Positions 43,317 to 56,789 are shown, numbered from the stretch's first letter. The stretch: DNA of 64,000 nt from Helianthus annuus (GCF_002127325.2 NC_035434.2:80270664-80334663), one strand, 5' to 3'. Notes: generated from the letters alone by a model not told the origin. Made by a program: numbers and translations.

Positions 43317-44997
43317 CTAAGCTGATGGCGGTGGAGGAGGGGGAAAACGAGAAAAGAGTAAACGTCGCATATGAAGCCAATCCTCCTCCATAGCGCGATG
43401 AGAGCGCATCAGATATGCTATCTGCTGCTCAGGAGTCCAAAAACGAGCGACAAAATCAGGAGATAACGGACGAGGAGGGTGTGATACTGCAGGTGGAGTC
43501 TGGCACTTGCACGGGAGTCGCTGAGCTCTCTCCAGCTCCTGCACGCGACGGGTCAGCGCCTCCTGCTGTATCATGAAAGATCTGAAAATATCCTCTGTAG
43601 AATACCCCACGTGGTATGGATGATACGGATCTGATGGTGGCATAATGGGTGGCGAAGTCCAGAGGAACGGCTCACTAGATGGAGCGAAGGATGGTACAAC
43701 AGATGGTGTAACAGGGGGAACAAAAGTAGGATGAGAAATCTGGGGTACAAACTGATCTCCTCCTGACATGAAAGGTATATGACCAAAAGGCTGACGGGAT
43801 GAACCCTCCCCAGGACGTGGTGGAGGTATGTCCTGAAGAAATGTGACAGGTAAGTCGGTGCGGTGAACATCCGTAGTATGTGTGGGTAGCAAGGGTACAT
43901 CGATGGGAGCTGAAACAGGGGCTGCAATAGGGCTACAGGTGGTGTAACAGGTACCACGAAAGGTGGGAAATCATCATCATCGTCTATCCACCCATTGCGG
44001 GTGTGCGCGTATCTGGGATCAATATAGGTCGCGAAAGGTGCACGGTCGAACATCACTGGCATGGGATCTGGATGTGGTGCGACAACAGGATCAGTAGGAA
44101 TGTCAGCAACATGAGGAGCATCAACATGAGCACGACAGCATGATTATCCACCAATGGTGGAGCAACAACAGGATGATCATCAACAGGTATATCATCAACC
44201 AAAGGAGCAACAGCAGGTGCATCAGCATGAATAGGGTCATGCTCTAACGCGGGGTCAGGAGCAACAACTGGCTCAGGGGCCACAACAGGCTCCAGATCAA
44301 CAAACTCCATCTCAAAATCAGCTGAATCAGCAAACAAGGGATCAACAGGGGCGACAGTATCCTCCATGGGCTGGTCTAAGTGGACGAACTCAGTATCATG
44401 GTCTGGATCAAAACCAGGTGGGAAAATAGGATCTGAATCATCATCAATATCATGATCGAACTCAAAACTATGGGCAGGTGCAGGTGCAGCGGATGACGCC
44501 ATATCAGGGTCTGTGTCGTGCGAATGGTGCTGCACTCCCTGCGTGTGCGAAGGTGCAGATGCCACAGACTCAAATGAGTCTGGGACTGGCGAATGAACGG
44601 GAGTCTCACCTGCAGGGGCATCCGCAAGAAGTAGAATATCACCAGCAGCAATATGGGCCTCGCCCTCGAGTGGATCCTCCTCAAATAGATCGACATCATC
44701 GTCAGAGACTACGTCGAGGGGCATATCAACAATAGGATAAGCGGCAAGGGGCACAGGAGCAGGGATCACCGCGAGTGGCAAATCCCCGACAAGATGGCCA
44801 TCAGCAGGCTCTGCTACGACATCAGGCAGCGCAAAGGGCTGGAAGTCGTCATCGTCCGTGCTGGTAGTATCTGAAGTATACACCTCGTGCTCTGATGAAA
44901 CTATGTCGTCTGATACTATGGCCATGGGGTCTGTAGTGTCCGACTCTCCAGTATCTGATGAAGGCATGATGTTTGTAACACAAACACATACATGCAC
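43317..44997 (-). pseudogene. Acidic/proline-rich accessory ORF upstream of gag in E, two frameshifts
   Basis: Three overlapping frames follow one another as one protein of about 560 residues. The first piece (44997 to about 44130) is very acidic: TSDTTSTDDDDFQPFALP, then many DxD and AP/VP repeats. The second (about 44130-43925) has DPRYAHTRNGWIDDDDDFPP, repeating the DDDDF-PF motif. The third (about 43920-43317) is Pro-rich and ends with FWTPEQQIAYLMRSH, EEDWLHMRRLLF and a Pro run. There is no zinc knuckle, signal peptide or enzyme motif. It lies on the same strand as gag, 434 bases upstream. I recall similar DDDDFQPFALP-type proteins annotated as uncharacterised in Asteraceae; that is memory, not a search. 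The function is unknown. An N-terminal extra Gag-like or host-interacting protein is one possibility. Confidence 0.7.
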
Positions 44998-45055
44998 AAA
45001 TAATCAATCATATTATCAAATAAGCATGTTAGTCACCAATAAATAAGCAAGCATT
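44998..45055 (-). other. Short AT-rich leader part of E
   Basis: No feature is seen between the accessory ORF start and the tandem repeat. Confidence 0.5.
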
Positions 45056-45335
45056 TCTTCCTAGTCCCACAAGTCTAACCTCCCAGCCTCTCAGACTGAA
45101 TCTCCTAGTCTCTCAGACTACCCTCCCAGTCTCTCAGACTGAACTTCCTAGTCCCACTAGATTAACCTCCCAGCCTGCCAGACTGAACCTCCTAGTCTTA
45201 CTAGATTAACCTCCTAGCCTCCCAGACTGACTCCCTAGTCCCACTAGACTAACCTCCCAGCCTCCCAGACTGACTCCCTGGCCTCCCAGACCAGGACCTT
45301 CCCAATCTCTCAGATTGGCCCCTCAGTCTATATGA
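45056..45335. repeat. Minisatellite of about 45 bp units (CCTCCCAG-CTCCCAGACTGA)
   Basis: About six degenerate copies alternate CCTAGTCCCACTAGA(T/C)TAA and CCTCCCAGCCTCCCAGACTGA. It sits at the E/LINE boundary. The long minus-strand LINE frame runs into it as meaningless Ser/Gly/Arg-rich sequence. Confidence 0.85.
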
Positions 45336-47612
45336 CTGACCCATGCACATTTCCGTTAACACACACTGAATACGACGGAGTAGACATGCAAACCATAATC
45401 CAGTCCACCATCTTACTATTAAAGCCGATCCAAGCAACACACTTTTTAGAAATCTCCAGTCAACAGTGTCATACGCTTTTTGGATGTCCACTTTAAAAGC
45501 ACACCGAGGGGGGCCAACATTCTTATGATAATTGTGCATTATTTCTTGAGTAAGAAGAATATTGTCTGATATTTTCCTTCCCGAAACAAATGCAGACTGG
45601 TTGACACTGACGATCTCATTCAGAGCCACTTTAATACGATCCGCAATAATCTTACTAATGCACTTGTAGAAAACATTGCAACACATGATTGGACGATAAT
45701 CCATGACACTTGACAGATTGGCGATCTTAGGCACGAGAACAATAAGTGTATGATTTAATTCATGCAACATTCTACCAGTGGAAAAGAAATCAATAATAGC
45801 ATTAGACACATCCTGCCCTATAATCGGCCAAGCACTTTTGAAAAATGCTGATGTATACCCATCAGGACCTAGGACATTATCAATACCAATCGAAAACATA
45901 GCCTTTCTAACCTCATCTATCGTAACCTGACGAACCATATGACTAGCAACATCCGGATTCAAAATGTTAGTAAACAATTCAAGTGAGGGAACAAGCGAAA
46001 CATCACCATGACATCCAAAAAATTTCTCATAATGCTGAACTAACGCCAGATGAACCTTGTCCCCTTCCTACATGATACCATTGGAGTCCTTGATTACATC
46101 AATCCGACTCCTATGATTCCTATTCTTTAACGACGAATGAAAAACCGCCTATCCCCCACTCGCAACCAATCCACCTTAGACTTCTATTTAAGAAAACGTT
46201 CCTCGTCTAAACAAGCTTCCTGGTAAGCACGGGTGAGATTCGACTCTTCGGCCCGAAACTCCAGATTCCGCGGGTCCGCATCAATATTATTCTGAATAAC
46301 ATCTAGCTTTGCTCGAAGATCCTCAACCTTTCGATGAAGATTTCCTTGTTGGAAAAGAAGAGCTCTGAGGGGAGCTTTTAACATACGGAGCCTTTTAACA
46401 ACACGGAACTGATACACTCCATTTATACTCGATTCCTATGTCCTTTTGACAATATCTAGAAACTCTGGTTTATGAACCAAAAATTGGCGAATTTAAATGA
46501 TCTGTGCTCCAACTCCCCAACTTTCGGGATTTTAGAATGCATGGGCAGTGATCCGAAAGCCTATATGGATGGAATATAGCAACCGAGCTCGGATACTTAA
46601 CCACAAACGGCGTGTTCCCCAACACCCGATCAATCTTCTTTAGCAAACCAATACCCTTCTTGGGTTTTTGGTTCCACCTAAAGTGAAAACCCGAACGGTT
46701 AATGTCAAACATCTTAATGTCATCAATACAAGCCTGAAACTCCCTCATGCCAACCGAAATCGATGAAGCTCCCATAGATTTGTCTTCAAGGTTTAAGGCC
46801 GAATTGAAATCACCCATAATGACCCAAGGTTGGTTACCTACAAGCACTTTATGCATAGAGAGTTGTTACCACAACTCTCTTCTGGATACATAATAATTAG
46901 CCGCATACACTATCGAACAAAAGAACATACTCTTATCAATCTTAAATATAATCTGAATATGCATCATCTGAGAGGTCTGGTTCAAGACCATAACATCGAA
47001 CACAGCTGGATTCTAACCAATAATAATTCTAGTTTATCACATTGGCCTCCATTAGACGCCCAATCCCAATTCCGAAAGACAGACTGACAGACTTTACCAA
47101 GATTACCTACATCAACATGAGATTCTAAAATAGCACAAAAACTAAGACTATTTTCTTTCACAACCTGCCGAACCTCCGTTTGTTTTAGAGGGCGGTTCAA
47201 CCCCCTTATATTCCAGGCCGCCAGACTAATCATCAGTAACCACCTGGATAGGAGTGCTTGCCCCTTTTTTGCTATTTGTATTATGAGAACCTTTAACCAT
47301 AAAATCATCCATTTCATTATATACCTCCATAATCTCCTATTCATCCGTATCCTCATGACCAATATCCGAACCAATTTTACTCCTACCCTTATCCACATCA
47401 ACTTCGTTCAGCACATCAAAAGGATTACAAGACATGATAGTTTTATAGTCGACACCTTATTAAGCTCACCCTTTGGCTTTGACCCCACTGGTCTACATTT
47501 GAACTTCGTTTTTTCTTTATTCACCCGAATCCCAGTCTTTCTCGCGACCTTCTTACCATAAACCCCTATGTACCCATCCTCATCAATAACAGGAGCCTTC
47601 TTAGCTGGTCGA
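45336..47612 (-). pseudogene. LINE (non-LTR) endonuclease-reverse transcriptase, broken
   Basis: Read on the minus strand. The endonuclease begins near 47230 (SLAAWNIRGLNRPLKQ), continues with CAILESHV, then in another frame GDFNSAL (46800s) and LSDHCPCIL (46510s). A connecting helix region follows (46417-46184). The RT runs from 45977 with GPDGYTSAFFKSAW, RPIMCCNVFYKCISKIIADRI, NQSAFVSGRKISDNILL and FKVDIQKAYDTVDW. It stops near 45343 before the catalytic FADD box, where a tandem repeat takes over. Several frame changes and stops separate the pieces. Sequence at 47402-47612 looks like the basic end of the upstream ORF. The element is cut at its 5' side by D (47613) and has lost its 3' end, so there is no poly-A tail or 3' target duplication. 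Confidence 0.88.
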
Positions 47613-49294
47613 TGTCACACCCGCTCATAGCGGAAGCGCGAGGCGTGATTTGATCGGTTCTCATTGCATAACAATATAAGTGAACATACTAAATGAATAA
47701 AAACAAGCTCCAATGACATTGTTATAATCGTTTCAAAAGAACGCAACATAAGTTAAACGTATTGGTTACAAACTATAAAATGAAAATAAGTTGTCATTGT
47801 TTTATACATCAAAATGTAAGTCTTAAAATGTCAAGGCTTTGACCACTATATCACCGCAAAGAGGCGGTATATAACGGGCAAACCCTTAAAATGGTGGCAT
47901 GGAGTCTTGATACTTGCTTTCCTTGACTGAAATGTCTGCATGATCCACTAATTTCCTGAAATACATGTTAAGTTTGAAAACATCAACAAAAGTTGGCGAG
48001 TTCATGCAGTTTAGTTGTATGAGATGTATCTGTAAAATGTGAGTTGTATAAAATGTATCTGTAAAATGTGAGTTGTATATAACGTATCCATAAAATGGGA
48101 GTTGTATAAAATGTATCCATAAAATGTGAGTTGTATAAAATGTATCTGTATGTAATGATGTAGTATGTAAAGCGTCAATGAAATCGTTGATCATTAATGT
48201 TTCGCGAGGACATTAATATGTGTGACGAATTAGGAAGCAATCCAAACCTAGATGATTTCGTGGCAACTACTATCGACTGGGACACAAACGCACTCTTCTG
48301 TATGGGTCCACGACCAAGAGTGGGGCTCGCCAATACCTATTAGATCTAACCCTCTGTACCTAGGTCCAAACTGGATTAATGGTGCTTAGATGTATAACCC
48401 TAATCGCACATGATCTAAGGTGTTTCATTCCATGAGTTATCTTACTATAAAAATGTATTTTCCCCGATAGTTGTAAAGTTGTAAAACATTTAAAATGAAT
48501 AGGGGACATGAACTTACAGAATTGCGTCCGTGAATTGTAAGTAACTGTGATATCACATGCGGTCATCTTGAATAGTGTCACGACCTACAAACGTTCTATA
48601 TTTGTTAGACACTTCGGTCTTGTAATGACTTAAGTACAAGTCTTTTATCTTGAATATGTGTTAAGACTTTTATGTCTTTGTTATTCGTTGAACTGTGTTT
48701 TAGATGTATTAACTGATAACTGTTTAGTGTATATATATTTCACCAAATATATGTATTCTTGTATCTCGTGAGTTGTAGTACCGGATCAAGTCTTCTTGAC
48801 TTCGTGTTTCGTATGAATAAATTGTATGTGTATACTTCTTGACTTCGTGTCTCGTATGAATAAATTGTATATGTATGAATGTGTCTCGTATGGGTGAATT
48901 GTATGTGTATAAATGTGTCTCGTATGAATGAACTGTATGTGTATGAATAATCCCCATGTATGGGCATACTTGTATTATGAGTACTTGTATACATAACTAT
49001 GTACCTTTGATTAAGTTTCATACTTGTATAATTGTACTTTCACCTAGTGTTAGGTGATGTGAGTGAATATATAGTTGCACTTATAGGAATACGTTTGTTC
49101 TCGTGTTTATTATACGTGATCTTGTATTCTTAGAATATATATACCTATATATTCTAAGATATATTCCATAAGAATATATAATCTATACTTGGTAAAAAGG
49201 TATAAAAATCATCTTAAAAATAATCTATTTTTAAGATTTGTTCTAAAAATATAATTATAGTCTTTCACTAAAATAATATATTTTAGATGTTACG

Positions 49295-49360
<66 letters not shown>

Positions 49361-51662
49361 TTATATATTTCAAAACAATACCTTTTTAAGTTAAACCATA
49401 AGTAATATATTTTGTATAATTGTAGAAAATATATGGTTACATGTTCGGTTTAGAAAACTTAGTTTACCAAGTCTTTGATATGGTATAAATTGTAGTCCGA
49501 AATATTTATATAGTCCATTTATTTGTCCGTAAGTCCGATTTGTCCATAAGTTGAGTCCGAATACCCGGATCGTCCGTAATTTGCTTTTAAGATGTATTTA
49601 TGTGTAGTCTTGTAAGACTTTAGTTGTAATGTGTCTTGTGTTTATTTGTATCATTGTATTCAAGTTCCTAACTTTCATGTATATAACTAATACAATCAAA
49701 TAACACATAGCACATAAGTTGTTAAGATCTCTAAATATATATTTTTCTCAAAAATACATATTTATATCTAGTTTTGTTTGTATAAAAACTATTCTTTCAA
49801 ATCTTTCATTGTAGTAAAGATTTTGTCAAAAATGATAGTTTTTATAACATATGATTTCTAAGAAAAATTGGCAATATTTCCTTTGAATATAAGCTTTCCA
49901 TGTTTAATAAAACATATCTTTTTTTTTTTCAAAATCACCAACAATTTACTGATCTTATTTCTAAGAAAAAGCACATGAGATTTATAACATAAACTTAACA
50001 AGATGAACTCATAATCATGTAGGGTTTTGGTATGAGCTATACATATGTTTACTAGTTCAAAAACCATACTTTACTTCTAGTTTGTTGAACTTTTATACAA
50101 AACCCATCTTGTATGTTTCTTTTTATAAATCTTGTAAAAACATTATTTTTAGTGAAAAAACCTTATTCACTTTAATAATATCAAAGATTATGATCACCCA
50201 TTAAACATTATGTTTAACATAACCCTTTTAACATTTTCATGTACACTTGTTGGATCATGTTTTTAGATATCATCTAACAAGTTATTCATATGATATTCGT
50301 CATAACTAGATCAAATATGCAAGTAATAAGCTTTAAATCATAACATAAACAATCTTTTATATCATGATTTTTTTTTAGTTTGTTTCTTTGTATTTTCATA
50401 TTATTTTGTATGATTGTTTAGTTAATACTTGTTCTTTAAACAATAAATACATAAATAAGTATGAAAAGGGATTTAGAAGGCTCACTTTTAGCACTTGTGG
50501 CTAGGGATGATCTAGATGATGATCAAAGAAAAGGAAAGTGATGATCTTGATGCTTGAAAGCTATTGAATGGAAGGAAAGACTTGCTTCATTTTGTGGTTG
50601 CTTTAGATCCTCCTAAGATCCATGTAACTCCATCTTGATCATTAAAGAAATGCTAAAAAGTGAAGGTTTTTGGTGCGTGTTCTTGGCTAAATGATGAATG
50701 TTGAGAGAGTTCTTAAGTGTCTAAAATGTATGGTGTAAATGTGAGATGAAATGGTTAGTGAATCATAGTAACTAGTTGTTAAAAGTCTCCAACACCATCC
50801 ACTTGAAAGGCTTGGTGAAATATCTAGATATTTCACCAAGTGGCCAACTTGTGTGGGTCCCACTTGGCGATGGTTGCAACATGGGGGGGGGGGTCTTGTT
50901 TGGTGAAAAAACTGTTAAGTATTTAATGTTAGATTTTTGTAGAAATTGATTAGGAAACTTAGATGCATTAGGGATTTAAGTGTATCAATGTGTTAAGTGA
51001 CCATTACTAGACCAAAATGATCCAAATAATGTTAGATGGTCACTAAAAAAAAGATTTGATATTGTTCGGATATTCGTTTCGAATTGTTTCGGTTAGACGT
51101 TATTTGAACGCTAAGTTGTGTAACTTGTGTGAATTGATGTAGTTATTGGTTCGGATGATACCCGAATGTATCCTCATATGAATTCTATGTTAAATAGCAC
51201 TTTTACATGTTGCAAAAATATTAAATGGCTGATTTCTGCAGAATTTCTGTAAAAAAGTGTTGAAATCGTAACTTTTATTGCTTTTCGGGTAGTTTTTAGT
51301 GTTATCGGACTTCAGGAAGGTTTTAAATCAAACCCTTGCATTCCTAGTTAGGGTTTAATGTATATTAGATGTTGGACTTTTATCTGAGTCATAAAGATGT
51401 CGTTTAGATGGTTTCTGCGGATCCTGCGTTTTCGTCAGAATACTAGTTTACTAGGTGCTTTTCTAGTAGTTTCGATGCATTGTTTAAACTGTTTCAAATG
51501 CACTTAATAAAAATGAATCATATGCACCCTAAGTAAGTATTCCATGAGTATTCTAAGTGTATGTCACGAAATACGCAGTTCGGGTGTTCAAAATGCATAA
51601 AAATGTAGCTAAAATGAGTACTTTAAGTGTAAGAAAGTTACCAAAAAGTGGCAGTTGTCACA
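47613..51662 (-). repeat. 3' LTR of gypsy D
   Basis: On the plus strand TGTCACACCCGCTCATAG to GCAGTTGTCACA, 4050 bp. It holds tandem repeats of about 30 bp (48010-48150, GAGTTGTATAAAATGTATC), TCTCGTATGAATGAA-type repeats (48795-48950), a (AT)n run and otherwise AT-rich sequence with no gene. The LINE continues to its left; the matching 5' LTR is beyond the window. Confidence 0.85.
49297..49358. repeat. (AT)31 microsatellite
   Basis: 62 bases of uninterrupted AT dinucleotide inside the LTR of D. Confidence 0.97.
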
Positions 51663-51700
51663 TTCTCCCCCCTGTTATTGAGAATTTCGTCCTGAAATTC
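51663..51700 (-). promoter_or_regulatory. Polypurine tract and upstream hairpin of D
   Basis: AACAGGGGGGAGAA (element strand) abuts the LTR. Upstream, GAATTTC/GAAATTC form a stem (51682-51700) at the same place as the AAATTTCG/CGAAATTT stem of the other elements, with the outer A-T pair replaced by G-C. Confidence 0.7.
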
Positions 51701-51714
51701 AAGCTGAGTCATCC

Positions 51715-53497
51715 TTTGCAGGAGTATTCTTGAACAGGCGGGGGTATTTTAGTTTTGATTTGATCTGCACGTTCCCAAGTATATTCAGGTCCGTGTCAAG
51801 AGTTACAACGAATTTTTACTTAATATGCTACGACTCCTTCGTATTTTCTGGACCTTCTGGTCCATGACCTTAACAGGTGCTTTATGAATTGGAGTTTGTC
51901 ATCAATGTGAACTTCATCCGCCGGGATGATAACCGTTTCTTGTGTTGGACTCTTCTTAAGATTCGACACATGAAATGTGTCGTGTACACTACTTAGTTCT
52001 TCTAGTAACTTCAGTTTGTAGGAAACGGTGCCAATCTTCTCTAAGATTTCAAATGGTCCTACATATCGTGGGTTAAGCTTTCCACGCTTACCGAACCTTG
52101 CTACGCCCTTCCAAGTCGAGACTTTCAATAAGACTTTGTCTCCGACCTCAAAAGATAACGGCTTCCGTCTCTTGTCTGCGTAGCTCTTTTGTTGATTGCG
52201 AGCCGCCTTGATACGGTCTCTGATCTGAAAGATTTTATCTGTAGTCTCTTGGACTAACACTAGACCGATTAGTTGTTTATCGCCCGCTTCCGCCCAACAT
52301 AGCGGAGAGCGACACTTTCGACCTTAGAGAGCTTCAAATGGTGCAACTTGTATACTTGTATGGTAGCTGTTGTTGTAGGAAAACTCAACCAAAGGAAAAT
52401 GAGTATCCCAGTTGCCGCCCGACTCCATAACACATGCACGAAGCATATCTTCGAGTGTTTGGATTGTCCGTTCGCTCTGGCCGTCAGTTTTATGGATGAA
52501 AGGTCGTGCTTAGATTTAAATGAGATCCAAAGGCCTGTTGGAATGACTTTCAAATTCTTGAAACAAAGCGACCGTCTCGGTCTGAAATGATTGAAATAGG
52601 CACTCCATGACGAGTCACTATTTCTTTGAGATAGAGTTCTGCTAGTTTCTCTGTGGTATCCTTCTCCCGAATCAGCAAGAAGTGTGCGTACTTTGTCAAT
52701 CTATCGACGATTACCCATATCATGTCGTGGCCTCTTGAGGTCCTGGGTAACTTCGTAACGATGTCCATCGATATTTGTTCCCATTTCCAGACGGGAATCT
52801 CGGGTTGTTGTAGAAAACCCGAGGGTTTCGGATATACTGCCTTGACCATTGCGCAGGTCAAGCATTCCCGACATAAGTCGCGATATCCTTTTTGAGGTTA
52901 GGCCACCAAGAGTACTCTTTCAAGTCTTGGGCCTATGTGCTTCCTCAAAATAACATCTCGAAGGCCGCCAAAGAGTGGAACTCAAATTCTACCCACATAG
53001 TATAAAGTTCCATCTTCTTTTGGTACTAATTGTTTTTCTGTGACTCAAAGTTTTCTGCTCGACTATGCTCTTCCTTGAGCGCTTCTTGTTGTGCATCATG
53101 AATTCGTGTGGTAAGATCCGTGTGAATCGTCATCTCTAATGCTCGAACTCTCAAAGTTCTAACTTGTTCCTTGCGGCTCAAGGCGTCTGCTACACGTTCG
53201 CCTTGCCCGAATGGTACTTTATTTCACAATCATAGTCGTTCAACAATTCAATCCAATATCGTTGACGCATATTTAATTCTCTTTGATTGAATATATGTTG
53301 AAGAGTTTTATGATCCATGAAAATTGTACATTGAGTACCATATAAGTAACATCGCCATATTTTCAAAGCGAATACCACCGTACCTAACTCGAGGTCGTGA
53401 GTGGTATAGTTCCTTTCATGAACTTTCAGTTGACGTGATGCGTACGCGATAACTTTCTCCCGTTGCATAAGTACGCAACCCAATCCTTGATGCGAAG
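51715..53497 (-). pseudogene. pol: Gypsy D pol, 3' half: RNase H, integrase, chromodomain remnant
   Basis: On the minus strand the piece starts right after the C insertion in RNase H ([13 protein letters not shown], then [11 protein letters not shown] and a YHSGKANV tail). The integrase follows at about 52861-52550 ([24 protein letters not shown]). The rest of the core lies in another frame (52553-52269), and the C-terminal GPFEILE...HVSNLKK at 52260-51820. A frameshift after HIDDKLQFI puts the chromodomain (HGPEYTWERA) in a further frame with a stop inside. Frameshifts and stops are too many for function. It is the same lineage as E but decayed independently. Confidence 0.87.
53493..53497 (+). 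other. Left target-site duplication of C (CGAAG)
   Basis: CGAAG at 53493-53497 and 62570-62574 flank C exactly. Removing C and one copy rejoins the RNase H codons CDAS and HQGLG of D. Confidence 0.95.
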
Positions 53498-56400
53498 TGT
53501 CACACCCCGACCACGTAAAACAACAAAACGTGGCGGAAACGTCAGGGAGTGTTGTAACAAAATCATTGTTTCACAACCATGGATTAAACAAATTTCGTTT
53601 TATTGAATTAAATGAGTTACAATGTCTTAACAATAAAGAAACATAACAAAAATTAACTAGTCTTGCATCTTTTAATGTCACTAAGGCCTCGTCCAATCCT
53701 ATGTGAGCATGCATCAATATCATCATCAAATATCATCAACTATCGTACCTGAAACACATGTGAAAATACGTCAGCATAAAAATGCCGGCGAGTACATAGG
53801 TTTTATAAAAAATAGGATCCATGACTTAGGTTTAAGAAAATGTTTAACCAAAAACTTGTCATTAATCCAGTTTAAGTGTTTGCTTTTATAAAACGTTTGA
53901 AAATCGATGATAGATATGTATAGTTAAAAGAATGATGTAAGGTTAAATGAATAACCAAGTAAAAATGAGTTTGTATAAAACAAACTGTTTTGTAAAACAA
54001 TGTCTTGTGAAAAATATGTTATTTGTGTAAAAATATATAAATCCAAATGAATGATTTAAATAACGCTACGCCATGTAATATAATACAAGCACTTATATAT
54101 AGGAAGTACCAGCGGCGTATCCACCATGCTTGTATCACATTACACACGTCTCGTTACTCAAATCACTTACCCACATAAACCACCAATGTAAATTGCCCAT
54201 GTCTAAACCGTTGTCAAATGTCAATCAAGTATTGTGTAAACAAAATGTCATGTATGGCAAGTGAAATATGTAACAAACAAACCATAAGTAAGAATGCACA
54301 AACAATGTACTAAGTATGCGACGGATGGACATACATAGCATGATACCAAGTATAAGATGTCTTTGTAAAACGATGTACTAAGTATGCACACAATGGGCAT
54401 ACATAGCATGTGATGTAAAATGTACTAAGTATGATGAACATACATAGCATGAAATGTTATGTAAAACGATGTACTAAGTATGCACACAATGGGCATACAT
54501 AGCATGAAATGTTATGTAAAACGATGTACTAAGTATGCACACAATGGGCATACATAGCAAAAACATAATGAAATCATGTACTAATAGTGTACTAATGAAT
54601 CATAGCAAGTATATGATATAAAAGCATGAAATCATGAAAGTAACAAGTAGGCACATGTGTTTCACCCCAAAATGTTTGGAAAACAGTAAAAGAGGGGTCT
54701 ATGTACTCACTTGAGGGTGCTTAGAAGTATTAGGATAACCACCAAGCAAAGCTAGAAGCTCACGGAATCAAACGACACCTATATAGGTATCTACATTAAT
54801 AACCGGACCTATCGGAGGATTGGGTAGTACGAGGGTTCGTAAACCAAATAAGTATGGGAACTTATGTAATATGGTTTAACAAAGCCTACGTACTAAAACG
54901 AAACCTATCCTAAGTGCTTTTGACCCATTACGACCCGTTTAGGTAGCTTACGCCACTTTAACGCGTCGTTTGCGTAAAACGCGTTTGGAATGCCTAACTA
55001 GTCCTATGACAAGCAAGATATGCCTTAACATGTTTAATATTGTTGTTAAATCAGTTTAGATGCCAAAAATTTCGTTACATAGACTTAAAATGAATTTATG
55101 CGTAAAAAGGGCATTTTGGTAATTTAGCTAAGGCATATAAACTACCTATCATATAACTAACTAAACGTCGTGACCATAAGGTAAAACCTCGGAAGGTTAT
55201 TCCCTATACAACTATGGTCACCTAATGTGTTTGGTCGGATCCTAAAGATCGACCAATGGGTCGGGTTCATAAGCATAAGCGATTGGTTAGATCGCTTACC
55301 TTTACGACCCTAAACAAGCACAAATCTAAAAGCGACGAGCTAAACATGCTAGAACATGTTTTGTAAAGTTAGAAAACAGATTTGGTATTAAAACAAACGA
55401 TTTTAATACCCTAGAGTAGTTGGTTACAAAATACGCGAGAAAACACATTTTGGCCGAAACTACGACTCGTCACTGAGCCTGGATAACGTGGTAATCAGTA
55501 GGTATAGTTACTAGGGACTATAGACATCGTGATTACGCTCACGTTATGAAGTTCAAACGAACTTCGCATTGACCATAAACTGGTTAATGCAGAAAGTCAA
55601 ACGCAGTTTGACTTTAACGCTAAAACGAATGAAAAACGCGAAAGAATACTTACTGAAGGTCCCCGCAAGCTCTTGATCCGATTTACTCTCAGGTATGAAG
55701 CATAAACTTCAACTTAGAGAGCCAAAATCAGATTCAAGTATGCTTTGGGAGTGAAATGGGTTTGGGTATTTATAGGAATTCAAGTATCGTTAAGATCGTT
55801 CGTCGAAAAACGTGCTTTGATCTAGACCTTACATGTGGGCACATGGTTTTCAAAAACCATGGGAGCCCCTAATATGGACTATGTTCATTGAATACCATCC
55901 CATGGTTTTGCAAAACCATGGGTGAAAACCATTAACACTTCAAAATGGACTAGGTTCATTGAATCTGCCAGAAATTTCAAAAATGGTCCCTACACTTGTA
56001 AAACTTGATTTTTTTGGCACTTTTAAACCCCTTTAACCTCATTTCAAGGCTCTAAAATGATATTAAAGTATAGGGAACTTAAAATATGCTCAAAGACATC
56101 ACGGATGTCGGTTCGTTTGGTCCTATGGTTGCGTTATTCGCTTAATTACGACGGGAGTCGTAACGAACGCAAAAACGATCCAAATTAAGCGACGAATGGA
56201 ATTTATCATACCAAACACTAAAATAAAATATTTTAATGCTTACATAAATTTTTGGAAGTCCGGAAGTATTCAGAACGTAAAATATGCGCGAAAATGCAAA
56301 CTTATGCACTTTTTGACGCTTTTAGTCCCTGAATGAGCATAAAGTTTATTTTTGCGCACCAAACACCTCAAAGCCTATTTCTAAGCTATGTAAAGAATAT

Positions 56401-56789
56401 TTAGGGCATGCTTAACTTATGATCAAGTTCCGGAAGGTCTGTTACAGTACAAATTGACATACTTTCGTAGTTTGTCGAATTTAATCCCTGTAAGCGAATA
56501 AACTTGATTTCGGCATACCAAACCATCCAAAACTTATTTCTAAGTTATGTAAGGGTTATTTTAGGTATGCTAAGCCTATGTCACTATTCCGGAGTGTTTG
56601 TTGCATTAAACTGGTTATATTTACGCATCAGTGCGCTTATAACTCTCCAGAAAGCGATTTAGAGCCCGAAATCGAACAAGAATTAATATGTGCAAACGAT
56701 ACACATATTTACACAAAATCCCAAGTATGAAATACAATATTTCATTGGCTTGGTATTTGTTTGATGGTGGTGGTGACACAGGTGTCACA
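53498..56789 (-). repeat. 3' LTR of C
   Basis: TGTCACACCCCGACC to GGTGTCACA on the plus strand. The TATA block is at 54090 and tandem GTACTAAGTATG units at 54300-54560. No gene is present. Confidence 0.92.

Larger units (their letters stand above)
38664..45335 (-). mobile_element. Gypsy chromovirus E (Tekay-like), truncated at both ends
   Basis: Minus-strand order: tandem repeat, accessory ORF, gag-protease-RT (truncated)-integrase-chromodomain, polypurine tract, partial LTR. The 5' LTR and primer site are missing at the junction with the LINE near 45340. The chromodomain and the coding order support a Tekay-type chromovirus. Confidence 0.82.

Noticed and set aside
44376..45046. Alternative frames across the accessory ORF of E
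   Set aside because: The acidic frame with the repeated DDDDF-PF motif is the consistent one; the others are its shadows.
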